DNA of 24,799 nucleotides. Origin: an uncultured Eisenbergiella sp. GTDB taxonomy: Bacteria; Bacillota; Clostridia; Lachnospirales; Lachnospiraceae. Below the pieces are notes generated by a model. That model was given only the letters and a program-made list of their open reading frames with translations. It made no database searches and was not told the origin of the DNA. Of the stretch, positions 9,624-17,906 are shown piece by piece; positions within the stretch are counted from its first letter, which is position 1; each line of letters starts with the position of its first letter. The position numbers and the translations under genes are program-made. The DNA lies in assembly GCA_947626725.1 (NCBI GenBank), contig CANQTI010000234.1, forward strand, positions 1 to 24,799. Reading direction: 5' to 3'.

Positions 9624-10952
9624 TTGAATTCTATTTTGTTGACACAATATGACGGCGCGATCCTTGGACCGATCGCGAAGGTGCTGGGCGTAATTATGAA
9701 CGGCATTTTCTGGATTCTGGACAAGATCGGAATTCCAAATATCGGTCTGGCGATCATTCTGTTTACAATTGTTATTTATCTGCTTTTGATGCCTTTGACG
9801 GTAAAACAGCAAAAATTTTCCAAGCTGAGTGCGAGGATGAATCCTGAACTTCAGGCTGTTCAGAAAAAGTATAACGGAAAAAAAGATAATGAATCCATGA
9901 TGGCTATGCAGCAGGAGACAAAGGCCATTTATGATAAGTACGGCGTGTCTCCCAGCGGAAGCTGCGTTCAGCTCCTGATTCAGATGCCGATTCTGTTCGC
10001 TCTTTATCGGGTGTTCATGAACGTTCCGGCTTATGTTTCCCAGGTGAAGGATGCTTTTTTCCCTCTGGTGGAGAAATTGGTGAATACGTCTGGAAGTGCG
10101 GATTTCCTGAATAATTCCTCAAATTTCAGCAATGCTGTTATGTACTCCAGACAATTTACCAACGAAGCTTTTTTGGCAGGCAATACGGAGTACATACAGA
10201 ATACGTACATTGATGTGCTCTATAAGGCATCTTCTGCGGAATGGGAAGGACTGGCAGCACAGTTTCCGTCGTTAGCGGATGATATTTCGCAGACGGTGGA
10301 AAAAATGAATCATTACAATAATTTTCTTGGATTGAACATGGGGAATTCTCCTTCCTTCATGATCAGTCAGGCTCTTCAGACAGGCGCCTGGCTGATGGTG
10401 ATTGGCGCCGTTTCGATCCCGATTCTTTCTGCATTAACACAGTGGCTCAATGTAAAATTAATGCCGCAGCCGGAAAACAACAGCGGAAACGGGAATCAGG
10501 GCTCTATGGCTCAGTCCATGAAAATGATGAACACAATGATGCCATTGATGTCAGCCTTCTTCTGCTTTTCTCTTCCCGCTGGCATGGGTCTTTACTGGGT
10601 GGCCGGTTCTGTTGTCAGAAGTGTGCAGCAGGTTGTAATCAACAAGCATATTGATAAAATGGATATCGATGCTCAAATTAAGAAGAACATCGAGAAAAGG
10701 GACGCGAAGCTTCGCAAAAAGGGAATCGATCCTGCTAAACTGAACAGCTATGCAACCATGAATACCAGAAATGTGACGCCAATCCCTTCCAAAATGCCTC
10801 CAAAACCGAAGGCAGAAATGACGCAGGAAGAAAAAGAAGAGAAGATCCGCAAGTCTACGGAGTATTACAATAAGAATGCAGCGAAACCAGGAAGCCTTGC
10901 CGCAAAGGCTAACATGGTCAAAGATTATAATGAAAGAAACACCAGAAAATAG
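9624..10952 (+). CDS. yidC: Membrane protein insertase YidC/OxaA
   Basis: Insertase that folds proteins into the cytoplasmic membrane, 442 residues. The start is a TTG, supported by GGAGG 8 bases upstream. Hydrophobic segments are seen at about 38-62 (IGIPNIGLAIILFTIVIYLL), 112-135 (QLLIQMPILFALYRVFM), 253-278 and 310-343 (FSLPAGMGLYWVAGS). The MPLTVKQQKFSKLSARMNPELQ stretch, split as MPLTVKQQ and MNPELQAVQKKY, is the typical cytoplasmic hairpin region. A loop of about 100 residues separates the second and third segments. No lipoprotein Cys is visible at the N-terminus, unlike SpoIIIJ of Bacillus. The tail after about 345 is highly charged, as in insertases that contact ribosomes. Confidence 0.96.
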   Translation: MNSILLTQYDGAILGPIAKVLGVIMNGIFWILDKIGIPNIGLAIILFTIVIYLLLMPLTVKQQKFSKLSARMNPELQAVQKKYNGKKDNESMMAMQQETKAIYDKYGVSPSGSCVQLLIQMPILFALYRVFMNVPAYVSQVKDAFFPLVEKLVNTSGSADFLNNSSNFSNAVMYSRQFTNEAFLAGNTEYIQNTYIDVLYKASSAEWEGLAAQFPSLADDISQTVEKMNHYNNFLGLNMGNSPSFMISQALQTGAWLMVIGAVSIPILSALTQWLNVKLMPQPENNSGNGNQGSMAQSMKMMNTMMPLMSAFFCFSLPAGMGLYWVAGSVVRSVQQVVINKHIDKMDIDAQIKKNIEKRDAKLRKKGIDPAKLNSYATMNTRNVTPIPSKMPPKPKAEMTQEEKEEKIRKSTEYYNKNAAKPGSLAAKANMVKDYNERNTRK

Positions 10953-10965
10953 GGAGGGAAAAGAG

Positions 10966-11589
10966 ATGGATTTCCAAAAGTTCAGTGCGAAAACAGTCAG
11001 TGACGCGGTAACAAATGCATGTCAGCATTTTGTTGTCACCAGTGACAAACTTGAATATGAAGTTCTGGAAGAAGGAACCAGCGGTTTTCTTGGAATCGGA
11101 GCAAAGCCCGCCGTGATTCAGGCACGAGTGAAACTGTCGGTGGAAGATATCGCCAAAAATTTTCTGAGTGAAGTTTTTGAAGCGATGAATATGCCGGTCT
11201 CCGTAGAAGTCTCTTATGATGAAGAACAGAAGCATTTGGATGTGGACCTGAAGGGTGAAGAAATGGGTGTTCTCATCGGTAAAAGGGGACAGACGCTGGA
11301 TTCTCTGCAGTATTTGGTAGCTCTCGTGGTCAATAAGACATCTGAGGATTATATTCGGGTCAAAGTAGATACAGAGAATTACCGAAAGAGAAGAAAGGAT
11401 ACTTTGGAGAATCTGGCAAAAAATATTGCTTATAAGGTAAAGAGGACCAAAAGACCTGTATCTCTGGAGCCAATGAATCCGTATGAAAGAAGAATCATTC
11501 ATTCCGCACTCCAGAATGACCGGTACGTGACGACTCATAGCGAAGGAGAAGAACCTTTCCGTCACGTGGTTGTGTCGATGAAGCGGTAA
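10966..11589 (+). CDS. jag: RNA-binding protein Jag/KhpB (SpoIIIJ-associated)
   Basis: A 207-residue RNA-binding protein that commonly follows yidC. The Jag N-terminal domain covers 1-50 and ends in GTSGFLGIGAKPA. The KH domain covers about 62-140 with GxxG loop GKRG at 105-108. The R3H domain covers about 145-207 with Arg175 and His179 in NPYERRIIHSAL. The start at 10966 is chosen because GGGAGG lies 8 bases upstream and the protein begins like the family (MDFQKFSAKTV). The frame is open further upstream but overlaps yidC. The family binds many small RNAs and affects cell division and envelope growth in several Firmicutes. Confidence 0.95.
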   Translation: MDFQKFSAKTVSDAVTNACQHFVVTSDKLEYEVLEEGTSGFLGIGAKPAVIQARVKLSVEDIAKNFLSEVFEAMNMPVSVEVSYDEEQKHLDVDLKGEEMGVLIGKRGQTLDSLQYLVALVVNKTSEDYIRVKVDTENYRKRRKDTLENLAKNIAYKVKRTKRPVSLEPMNPYERRIIHSALQNDRYVTTHSEGEEPFRHVVVSMKR

Positions 11590-11611
11590 TTAGAGACGTA
11601 TTAAAAGAGTG

Positions 11612-11652
11612 ACGGCCCTTCGCTTTTCCTTTTTTGGAAAACGGAGGGCCGT
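11612..11652 (+). other. Long hairpin between jag and mnmE
   Basis: ACGGCCCT (11612-11619) pairs with AGGGCCGT (11645-11652), and TTTTCC (11624-11629) pairs with GGAAAA (11636-11641) inside it. No T run follows on the plus strand, so it does not look like a standard terminator. It ends about 13 bases before the mnmE ribosome site and may be a processing or stability element. Confidence 0.6.
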
Positions 11653-11680
11653 ATTCAGCATATTTCGGAGGTTTTTTCGA

Positions 11681-13135
11681 ATGTGGAGCGATACGATCGC
11701 GGCAATCGCTACGGGACTGTCGGATGCAGGAATTGGGATCGTAAGGATAAGCGGTGATAATGCTTTTGATGTGGCAGACAGAATTTTTCAATCTGCCGGA
11801 AAAAGGAAGCGCGTGGAAGAGTATGGAAGCCATACGATCCACTATGGATACGTGGTGGATGACGGGGAGATCATTGACGAAGTGATGCTTTCCCTGATGA
11901 AGAAACCGAAAAGCTATACGAGAGAAGATACAGTGGAAATCAGCTGCCACGGTGGACTTTTTCTATTGAAACGGGTATTGGAATCGGTGCTGAAAAACGG
12001 TGCACGGCTGGCAGAACCAGGGGAATTCACAAAAAGGGCTTTTTTGAACGGAAGGATCGATTTGACAAAAGCAGAAGCTGTCATGGATTTGATCCATTCG
12101 CAAAATGAGTTTGCGCGAAAAAATTCTCTGCAGCAGTTAAGAGGATCTGTTTTTAAAGAAATAAGAGAACTTCGGAAAGAAATTTTATATGAACTCGCTT
12201 TTATTGAATCCGCATTGGATGATCCGGAACATATCGACACGGAAGGATATCCGGAACGTTTATCTAATGTTTTGAAATTGCTTCTTGAAAGGATAAAAAA
12301 ACTTTTGGATTCTGCAGACGACGGACGGATGCGAAAAGAAGGAATCCGTACGGTAATCGTAGGAAAACCGAATGCTGGAAAATCCTCTCTATTGAATCTG
12401 CTGGCAGGAGAGGAAATTGCTATCGTTACGGAAATTGCGGGAACAACACGGGATACGCTGCAGGAATCTGTTCGATTGAAGGATCTTTCTCTAAATTTGA
12501 TAGATACAGCAGGAATCCGCAGTACAGAGGACGTTATCGAAAAGATCGGTGTGGAGCGGGCAAAAAAATACGCATCAGAAGCAGATCTAATTGTTTATGT
12601 AGCAGATGCTTCTGTTCCCTTGGACGAAAATGACTCTCAGATTATGGAATCAATACGGGAAAAGAAGGTTATCGTCCTGCTGAACAAAACGGATTTACCG
12701 GCTGTCGTAACAAAAGAATCATTTTTAGACTTCTACCGGGAAAAAAGTAGCCTTTGGAAAGAGGAGGAAAACACTTTTCGCAGACCTTCTTCTTTGAAAA
12801 TCGAGGATTCTTTCATCCCCTGTGTGATCAATACCTCTACACGGGAAGGAACGGGAATGGAAGAATTTGAGAATGCTGTGGAAAAGTTGTTTTTCGACGG
12901 TGTGATTCGACAGGAGGATGAGGTAGTCATTACCAGTCTAAGGCAGAAAGAAGAAATTCGGGAGGCTTATGAAAGTCTGCAGCTCGTACAGGAAAGCCTA
13001 CAGGCAGGGATGCCGGAAGACTTCTTCTCCATTGATCTCATGAATGCTTATGCTGCGCTGGGACATGTGATTGGGGAGGAAGTGGGAGAAGACCTGGTGA
13101 ACGAGATCTTTTCCAAATTCTGTCTGGGAAAGTGA
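11681..13135 (+). CDS. mnmE: tRNA modification GTPase MnmE
   Basis: GTPase that works with MnmG to modify wobble uridine 34 of certain tRNAs; 484 residues, longer than the usual 450-460. The folate-binding N-domain starts MWSDTIAAIATGLSDAGIGI. G motifs are seen: G1 GKPNAGKSS at 228-236, G2 around Thr255 in AGTTRD, G3 DTAG at 275-278 and G4 NKTD at 335-338. The protein ends FCLGK, with the conserved C-terminal Cys481. About 25 extra residues lie between G4 and the G5 region (roughly 342-378), rich in Lys, Glu and Arg. The ATG at 11681 is chosen because CGGAGG is 9 bases upstream and the upstream codons form a hairpin rather than protein. Confidence 0.96.
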   Translation: MWSDTIAAIATGLSDAGIGIVRISGDNAFDVADRIFQSAGKRKRVEEYGSHTIHYGYVVDDGEIIDEVMLSLMKKPKSYTREDTVEISCHGGLFLLKRVLESVLKNGARLAEPGEFTKRAFLNGRIDLTKAEAVMDLIHSQNEFARKNSLQQLRGSVFKEIRELRKEILYELAFIESALDDPEHIDTEGYPERLSNVLKLLLERIKKLLDSADDGRMRKEGIRTVIVGKPNAGKSSLLNLLAGEEIAIVTEIAGTTRDTLQESVRLKDLSLNLIDTAGIRSTEDVIEKIGVERAKKYASEADLIVYVADASVPLDENDSQIMESIREKKVIVLLNKTDLPAVVTKESFLDFYREKSSLWKEEENTFRRPSSLKIEDSFIPCVINTSTREGTGMEEFENAVEKLFFDGVIRQEDEVVITSLRQKEEIREAYESLQLVQESLQAGMPEDFFSIDLMNAYAALGHVIGEEVGEDLVNEIFSKFCLGK

Positions 13136-13177
13136 AGAAAGGCCGATACCGCTTTATACAAGATAGGGAGAAATGAA

Positions 13178-15193
13178 ATGTCTCAGATCAGAGAAAAGGT
13201 AGATGTCTGTGTGATCGGGGCCGGACATGCCGGCTGTGAAGCGGCTTTGGCATGTGCGAGAATGGGATTGGAAACGGTTATTTTTACAGTGAGCGTAGAC
13301 AGCATCGCGCTGATGCCCTGCAATCCGAATGTGGGAGGCTCCTCTAAAGGACATTTGGTGAGGGAGGTGGATGCCCTTGGCGGTGAAATGGGAAAGAATA
13401 TTGATAAGACCTTCATTCAGTCCAAAATGCTCAATATTTCTAAAGGACCGGCCGTTCATTCTCTTCGCGCCCAGGCAGATAAAGCGGAATACAGCAGGAG
13501 CATGAGAAAGGTACTGGAGAATCAGGAGCATTTGTCCATCAAGCAATCTGAAATATGTGAAATATTGACAGAAAATATACAAAAAAACATTTTAGAAGAC
13601 GACGCGAAGAACATTCAAAAAGAAACACCGGAAAATATGACGGAGTATCGACAGAATGAAATGTTGGAAAATGCGTCAGAAAATAGACATAAGAATATTT
13701 CAGAATATAACAGGAAAAGGGTCTTGGGCGTAAAGACCTTTACAGGTACGGTCTATGAAGCAAAAGCGGTTATTTTGTGTACAGGAACTTATCTGCGCGC
13801 CAGATGCCTTTGCGGCGAATCTATTACCTATACAGGACCGAACGGTTTGCAGGCAGCCAATTATTTGACAGATTCCCTGAAAAGTCTGGGGATTGAAATG
13901 AGGCGCTTCAAGACCGGTACTCCGGCTCGAATGGATAAACGAAGCCTGGATTTTTCTAAAATGGAAGAACAGTTTGGAGATAAAAAAATTGTTCCTTTTT
14001 CCTTTTCCACTGATCCGGAATCGGTACAGATCGAGCAGGATTCCTGTTGGCTGACCTATACAAATGCAAAAACGCATGAGATTATTCGAGCTAATCTGGA
14101 CCGTTCTCCAATCTACGCAGGTATCATTGAGGGAACCGGTCCCCGCTACTGTCCTTCTATTGAAGATAAGGTAGTTAAATTCGCGGACAAAGAAAGACAT
14201 CAGGTTTTCATTGAGCCGGAGGGAAGACATACCAACGAAATGTATGTGGGAGGAATGTCATCCTCTATGCCTGAGGATGTGCAGCTCGCCATGTATCGAA
14301 CCGTCCCTGGTCTGGAAAACTGCAGGATCGTGAGAAATGCCTACGCCATTGAGTATGATTGTATTGACGCCAGGCAGCTCAATCCGACATTAGAGTTTAA
14401 AGAAATTGAGGGTTTTTATTCCGCCGGACAGTCCAATGGAAGCAGCGGCTATGAGGAAGCGGCTGCCCAAGGACTTTTGGCCGGTATCAATGCTGCTCTC
14501 AAATGCAAGGGGAGAGAACAAATTATTATTGATCGCTCTGAGGGATACCTTGGAGTCCTGGTGGATGATCTGGTAACAAAGGATAATACAGAGCCATATC
14601 GGATGATGACTTCCCGTGCAGAATATCGACTTTTGTTGAGACAGGACAACGCGGATATTCGTCTCCGAAAAAAGGGATATGAAGTAGGACTGATCACACG
14701 GGAGCAAATGGACCATTTGGAACGAAAAATGGAATTGATTCAGAAGGAGATTAAGCGTTTGCGGGAGACTTCCATTGGTGCCTCGCCTTCCAATCAGGCT
14801 TTTTTGGAACGGATGGGAAGTTCTTCTTTAAAAACTGCGGTAACGCTGGCTGAGTTAATGTGCAGACCAGAACTTTCCTATAAAGTATTGGCGGAAATAG
14901 ATCCAGAGAGAACAAACCTTCCGACCGACGTGTTGGAACAGGTGGAGATTGAAATTAAATACCATGGCTACATTGAAAGACAGCAGCGGCAAGTTGATCA
15001 ATACAGAAAAATGGAAAAGAAAAAAATTCCAGAGGATATTGATTATGATGATGTGCTCAGCCTGCGATTGGAAGCTAGGCAGAAACTGAAGCTTTTTCGT
15101 CCGGTATCAGTAGGACAGGCATCCAGAATATCCGGTGTCACACCTGCAGATGTATCCGTATTGTTGGTCTATTTGGAACACAGGGGAAAATAA
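13178..15193 (+). CDS. mnmG: tRNA uridine-5-carboxymethylaminomethyl enzyme MnmG
   Basis: FAD-dependent partner of MnmE in wobble-uridine modification; 671 residues, about 40 more than usual. The FAD-binding GAGHAGCEAALACARMG motif is at 14-30. MPCNPNVGGSSKGHLVREVDALGG and the later SGYEEAAAQGLLAGINAAL segment are typical of the family (quoted here only as markers in parts: NPNVGGSSKGHL, GYEEAAAQGLLAGIN). The extra length is an Asn/Glu/Lys-rich, low-complexity insert at about residues 131-179 (bases 13568-13714), placed where other members have a short turn. The gene is intact. It starts after AGGGAG and its stop codon overlaps the rsmG start (TAATG). Confidence 0.97.
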   Translation: MSQIREKVDVCVIGAGHAGCEAALACARMGLETVIFTVSVDSIALMPCNPNVGGSSKGHLVREVDALGGEMGKNIDKTFIQSKMLNISKGPAVHSLRAQADKAEYSRSMRKVLENQEHLSIKQSEICEILTENIQKNILEDDAKNIQKETPENMTEYRQNEMLENASENRHKNISEYNRKRVLGVKTFTGTVYEAKAVILCTGTYLRARCLCGESITYTGPNGLQAANYLTDSLKSLGIEMRRFKTGTPARMDKRSLDFSKMEEQFGDKKIVPFSFSTDPESVQIEQDSCWLTYTNAKTHEIIRANLDRSPIYAGIIEGTGPRYCPSIEDKVVKFADKERHQVFIEPEGRHTNEMYVGGMSSSMPEDVQLAMYRTVPGLENCRIVRNAYAIEYDCIDARQLNPTLEFKEIEGFYSAGQSNGSSGYEEAAAQGLLAGINAALKCKGREQIIIDRSEGYLGVLVDDLVTKDNTEPYRMMTSRAEYRLLLRQDNADIRLRKKGYEVGLITREQMDHLERKMELIQKEIKRLRETSIGASPSNQAFLERMGSSSLKTAVTLAELMCRPELSYKVLAEIDPERTNLPTDVLEQVEIEIKYHGYIERQQRQVDQYRKMEKKKIPEDIDYDDVLSLRLEARQKLKLFRPVSVGQASRISGVTPADVSVLLVYLEHRGK

Positions 15194-15915
15194 TGTACGA
15201 TTTCAGTCAGTTTGAGAAAGATTTATTATTTTTTAATATAAAATTGGATGATGAGAAAAAAAACCGCCTCGCGTCGTTTTATGATCTTTTGAAGGAATGG
15301 AATTCTTACATGAATCTTACGGCTATCACAGAGTGGGATGATGTTCTGAAAAAGCATTTTTTGGATAGTCTTTCTATTGTTCGCGCTGTGAAGGAAATCC
15401 GTTCTTCGAAATGGAATGTGATCGATGTGGGTACGGGGGCTGGTTTTCCTGGAATTCCTTTAAAAATCGTTTTTCCGGAACTTCGTCTTACGCTTTTAGA
15501 TTCATTGCAGAAAAGAATTCTTTTTTTAAATACTGTCATTGACAAACTGGATCTAAAAGATGTGAGGACAGTACATGGAAGGGCAGAAGATCTTGCGCGA
15601 AATTCTCAAATGAGGGAATGTTATGATGTGTGTGTGTCACGGGCAGTTGCCAACCTCGCTACGTTATCAGAACTTTGTCTGCCTTTTGTAAGAAAAGAGG
15701 GAGTTTTTGTTTCCTACAAAACTGAAAAGAATGGACAGGAGGCAGAGAATGCGGCAAGAGCAATTCAACTTCTCGGCGGAAATTTGGAATCTCGATGTGC
15801 ATTTTTGCTTCCGAACAGTGATTTATCACGCATGCTTTTTGTAATACGAAAGATAATGAAAACACCGGAAAAATATCCAAGAAAAGCAGGTATTCCTGGA
15901 AGACAGCCACTCTAA
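15193..15915 (+). CDS. rsmG: 16S rRNA m7G527 methyltransferase RsmG
   Basis: SAM-dependent enzyme that methylates G527 of 16S rRNA; 240 residues, normal length. The SAM-binding motif is VIDVGTGAGFPGIP at 76-89, followed by LTLLDSLQKRILFLN and the HGRAEDLA segment. The WNSYMNLTAIT segment near 36-46 is a strong family marker. Translation is coupled to mnmG by a one-base overlap, with AGGGG upstream. A perfect parS site begins one base after the stop codon, linking this gene to the parA-parB region, as in other Firmicutes. No noc gene is present between rsmG and parA. Confidence 0.96.
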   Translation: MYDFSQFEKDLLFFNIKLDDEKKNRLASFYDLLKEWNSYMNLTAITEWDDVLKKHFLDSLSIVRAVKEIRSSKWNVIDVGTGAGFPGIPLKIVFPELRLTLLDSLQKRILFLNTVIDKLDLKDVRTVHGRAEDLARNSQMRECYDVCVSRAVANLATLSELCLPFVRKEGVFVSYKTEKNGQEAENAARAIQLLGGNLESRCAFLLPNSDLSRMLFVIRKIMKTPEKYPRKAGIPGRQPL

Positions 15916-15916
15916 A

Positions 15917-15932
15917 TGTTTCACGTGAAACA
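15917..15932. promoter_or_regulatory. parS: parS centromere site, perfect
   Basis: The 16 bases TGTTTCACGTGAAACA form the full palindromic ParB-binding site known from Firmicutes and many other bacteria. It lies one base after the rsmG stop codon, about 220 bases before parA and about 7.5 kb from oriC, as expected for a nucleation point for ParB spreading. Confidence 0.95.
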
Positions 15933-15962
15933 GTTATGGAAAATCAAGATGATGGATTTTCC

Positions 15963-16044
15963 TTTTCACTAGAAACCCAAGATGTTGTTTTTAAGTCGTG
16001 AAACATTTTCCAGTAAAGAAAATAGAATATTCGTGAAACATTTT
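15963..16044 (+). repeat. Degenerate parS and two parS half-sites
   Basis: The half-site CGTGAAACA recurs at 15997-16005 and 16032-16040, within a 14-base direct repeat TCGTGAAACATTTT (15996-16009 and 16031-16044). A weaker full-site look-alike, TTTTCACTAGAAAC, is at 15963-15976. They may be eroded parS copies or weak ParB contacts near the parA promoter. Confidence 0.6.
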
Positions 16045-16079
16045 TATAGAAAATCATGATAGTATTTTAAAGAAAAAGG

Positions 16080-16088
16080 TGCTATAAT
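16080..16088 (+). promoter_or_regulatory. Predicted extended -10 promoter of parA-parB
   Basis: TGCTATAAT is a perfect -10 box (16083-16088) with the TGn extension. No good -35 box is found at 16-18 bases upstream, which fits an extended -10 promoter. The leader would be about 58 bases. Nearby ParB half-sites could allow feedback. Confidence 0.55.
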
Positions 16089-16152
16089 ATCGCCATCATC
16101 AGATAAGTATGGGAGAGTGATTTCAGCCGTTATCGGTAGAATGTGAGGTAAA

Positions 16153-16917
16153 ATGAGCAAAGTAATTGCCATTGCAAATCAGAAGGGGGGCGTGGGTAAG
16201 ACCACGACCGCAATTAATCTTTCATCATGTCTTGCGGCAAAAGGAAAAAAAGTTCTGGTAATAGATATGGATCCGCAAGGAAATACAAGCAGCGGATTTG
16301 GCGTCAATAAAAACGAAACAGAGAACACAATATATGAATTGATTCTGGGAGAATGTGCAGTAGAAGAATGCCTCATGAAGGATGTTGTTGAAAATGTAAG
16401 TTTGATACCTGCAAATGTGAATCTCGCTGCTGCGGAAATTGAACTGATCGATGTTGATAAAAAGGAATATATACTAAAAAATGAGCTGGATTGGATAAAA
16501 GATCAATTTGATTATGTTGTAATCGACTGTCCGCCATCTTTGAGTATGTTGACCGTAAATGCAATGACGACAGCGAACAGCGTTTTAGTCCCAATACAAT
16601 GTGAATATTATGCACTGGAAGGATTGAGCCAGTTGATCTATACAGTAAATCTCGTGAGGGAAAGACTGAATCCTGCCCTGACGATTGAGGGAATTTTGTT
16701 TACAATGTATGATTCCAGAACGAATCTTTCAAATCAGGTAGTTGAAAATGTAAAGAATCATTTGAATCAACGAATCTACAAAACAATGATTCCTAGAAAC
16801 ATCAGGTTAGCGGAGGCTCCAAGTTATGGAATTCCAATCAATATATATGATCCAAAATCCGCTGGAGCGGAGAGCTATATGGCATTGGCAGAAGAAGTCA
16901 TAAACGGAGGTTATTAA
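16153..16917 (+). CDS. parA: Chromosome partitioning ATPase ParA/Soj
   Basis: Deviant Walker-type ATPase that binds DNA as an ATP dimer and moves ParB-parS complexes; Soj also regulates DnaA in Bacillus. It has 254 residues. The deviant Walker A is KGGVGKTT at 11-18 with the signature lysine at the start. DMDPQGN follows at about 38-44, and Walker B is VVIDCPPSLS near 122-131. There is no N-terminal DNA-binding extension, so it is the chromosomal Soj type rather than the plasmid type with autorepressor. A TGAGGT ribosome site is upstream. parB follows after 20 bases. Confidence 0.96.
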   Translation: MSKVIAIANQKGGVGKTTTAINLSSCLAAKGKKVLVIDMDPQGNTSSGFGVNKNETENTIYELILGECAVEECLMKDVVENVSLIPANVNLAAAEIELIDVDKKEYILKNELDWIKDQFDYVVIDCPPSLSMLTVNAMTTANSVLVPIQCEYYALEGLSQLIYTVNLVRERLNPALTIEGILFTMYDSRTNLSNQVVENVKNHLNQRIYKTMIPRNIRLAEAPSYGIPINIYDPKSAGAESYMALAEEVINGGY

Positions 16918-16937
16918 AAAAGAGAGGTTTTTGAAAT

Positions 16938-17840
16938 ATGGCGGAAAAAAGCAGAGCAAAAAGGGGATTGGGAAAAGGATTGGATGCATTAATTCCATCC
17001 GGGACAAAAGTTGCTGAAACATCTATGTCAGGAATGGAAGAAAATAAGTCTGAAGAAGGATCCACAATGGTTAAGATTATTAAAGTGGAACCAAACAGAG
17101 ATCAGCCCAGAAAAAATTTTGATGAAGATTCTCTTCAGGAATTGGCGGATTCAATCAAGCAATTTGGGCTGCTTCAACCTATCCTGGTGCAAGATAAAAA
17201 AACACATTATGAAATCATCGCTGGAGAGCGCCGTTGGCGAGCTGCGAAACTGGCCGGCCTGAAAGAAATTCCCGTCATCATTCGTGACTTGTCTGATCAA
17301 GAGATTGTTGAAATATCCCTGATTGAAAATATTCAGAGGGAAAATTTAAATCCTATTGAAGAAGCACAAGCATATAGAAGACTTTTAACGGAGTTTCACC
17401 TGAAACAGGATGAAGTGGCCGAACGTGTTTCCAAGAGCAGGACAGCAGTGACCAATTCCATGCGATTGCTGAAGTTATGCGATGATGTTCAAAAAATGGT
17501 GATTGATGAGATGATCAGTACCGGTCACGCAAGAGCATTGATCAGCATTGAAGATCCGGAAGAACAGTACACCATTGCGCAGCGGATATTTGATGAAAAA
17601 ATGAGTGTGCGGGATGTGGAGAAGCTTGTAAAAAATCTCCATAAACCGCCTAGATCGAAAAAGGTACCGAATAAGTCTCTGGAAGCAATCTATGAAGAAA
17701 TTTCCGATAAACTGAAAACCTCTCTTGGAACAAAAGTATCCATCAGTGCGAAAGAAAACGGATCTGGGAAAATCGAAATAGAATTTTACAGCCATGAGGA
17801 TTTGGATAGACTGATCGAACAGATTTCCGGAGAAAGATAA
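16938..17840 (+). CDS. parB: Chromosome partitioning protein ParB/Spo0J
   Basis: CTP-dependent clamp that loads at parS and spreads along DNA; 300 residues. The N-terminal RGLGKGLDALIP at 9-20 is the ParA-stimulating tail. The CTP-binding motif is GERRWRAA at 96-103, and ENIQRENLNPIEEA at 130-143 is the second conserved box. A helix-turn-helix lies at about 153-178 with KSRTAVTNSMRLLKL. A C-terminal dimerisation region follows. The codons for EFHLKQ just ahead of the helix-turn-helix carry a 14 of 16 parS match. This is the only ParB-family gene here, since noc is absent. Confidence 0.96.
   Translation: MAEKSRAKRGLGKGLDALIPSGTKVAETSMSGMEENKSEEGSTMVKIIKVEPNRDQPRKNFDEDSLQELADSIKQFGLLQPILVQDKKTHYEIIAGERRWRAAKLAGLKEIPVIIRDLSDQEIVEISLIENIQRENLNPIEEAQAYRRLLTEFHLKQDEVAERVSKSRTAVTNSMRLLKLCDDVQKMVIDEMISTGHARALISIEDPEEQYTIAQRIFDEKMSVRDVEKLVKNLHKPPRSKKVPNKSLEAIYEEISDKLKTSLGTKVSISAKENGSGKIEIEFYSHEDLDRLIEQISGER
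17392..17407. promoter_or_regulatory. parS-like site inside parB
   Basis: AGTTTCACCTGAAACA matches the perfect parS in this window at 14 of 16 positions, with mismatches at position 1 and at one central base. Bacillus subtilis also has a parS inside its parB gene (spo0J). The central mismatch may weaken binding. Confidence 0.55.
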
Positions 17841-17906
17841 ATCAGAAGAAAAAAATAAACCGGGAAATAAAACCCGAGAAAATACATGAGAAAGGATATC
17901 GAGTAT

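Noticed and set aside
10876..10965. Upstream extension of the jag frame
   Set aside because: It overlaps yidC and lacks a ribosome site, whereas GGGAGG precedes 10966.
11609..11680. Upstream extension of the mnmE frame
   Set aside because: This stretch is a hairpin, and the family N-terminus and ribosome site both point to 11681.
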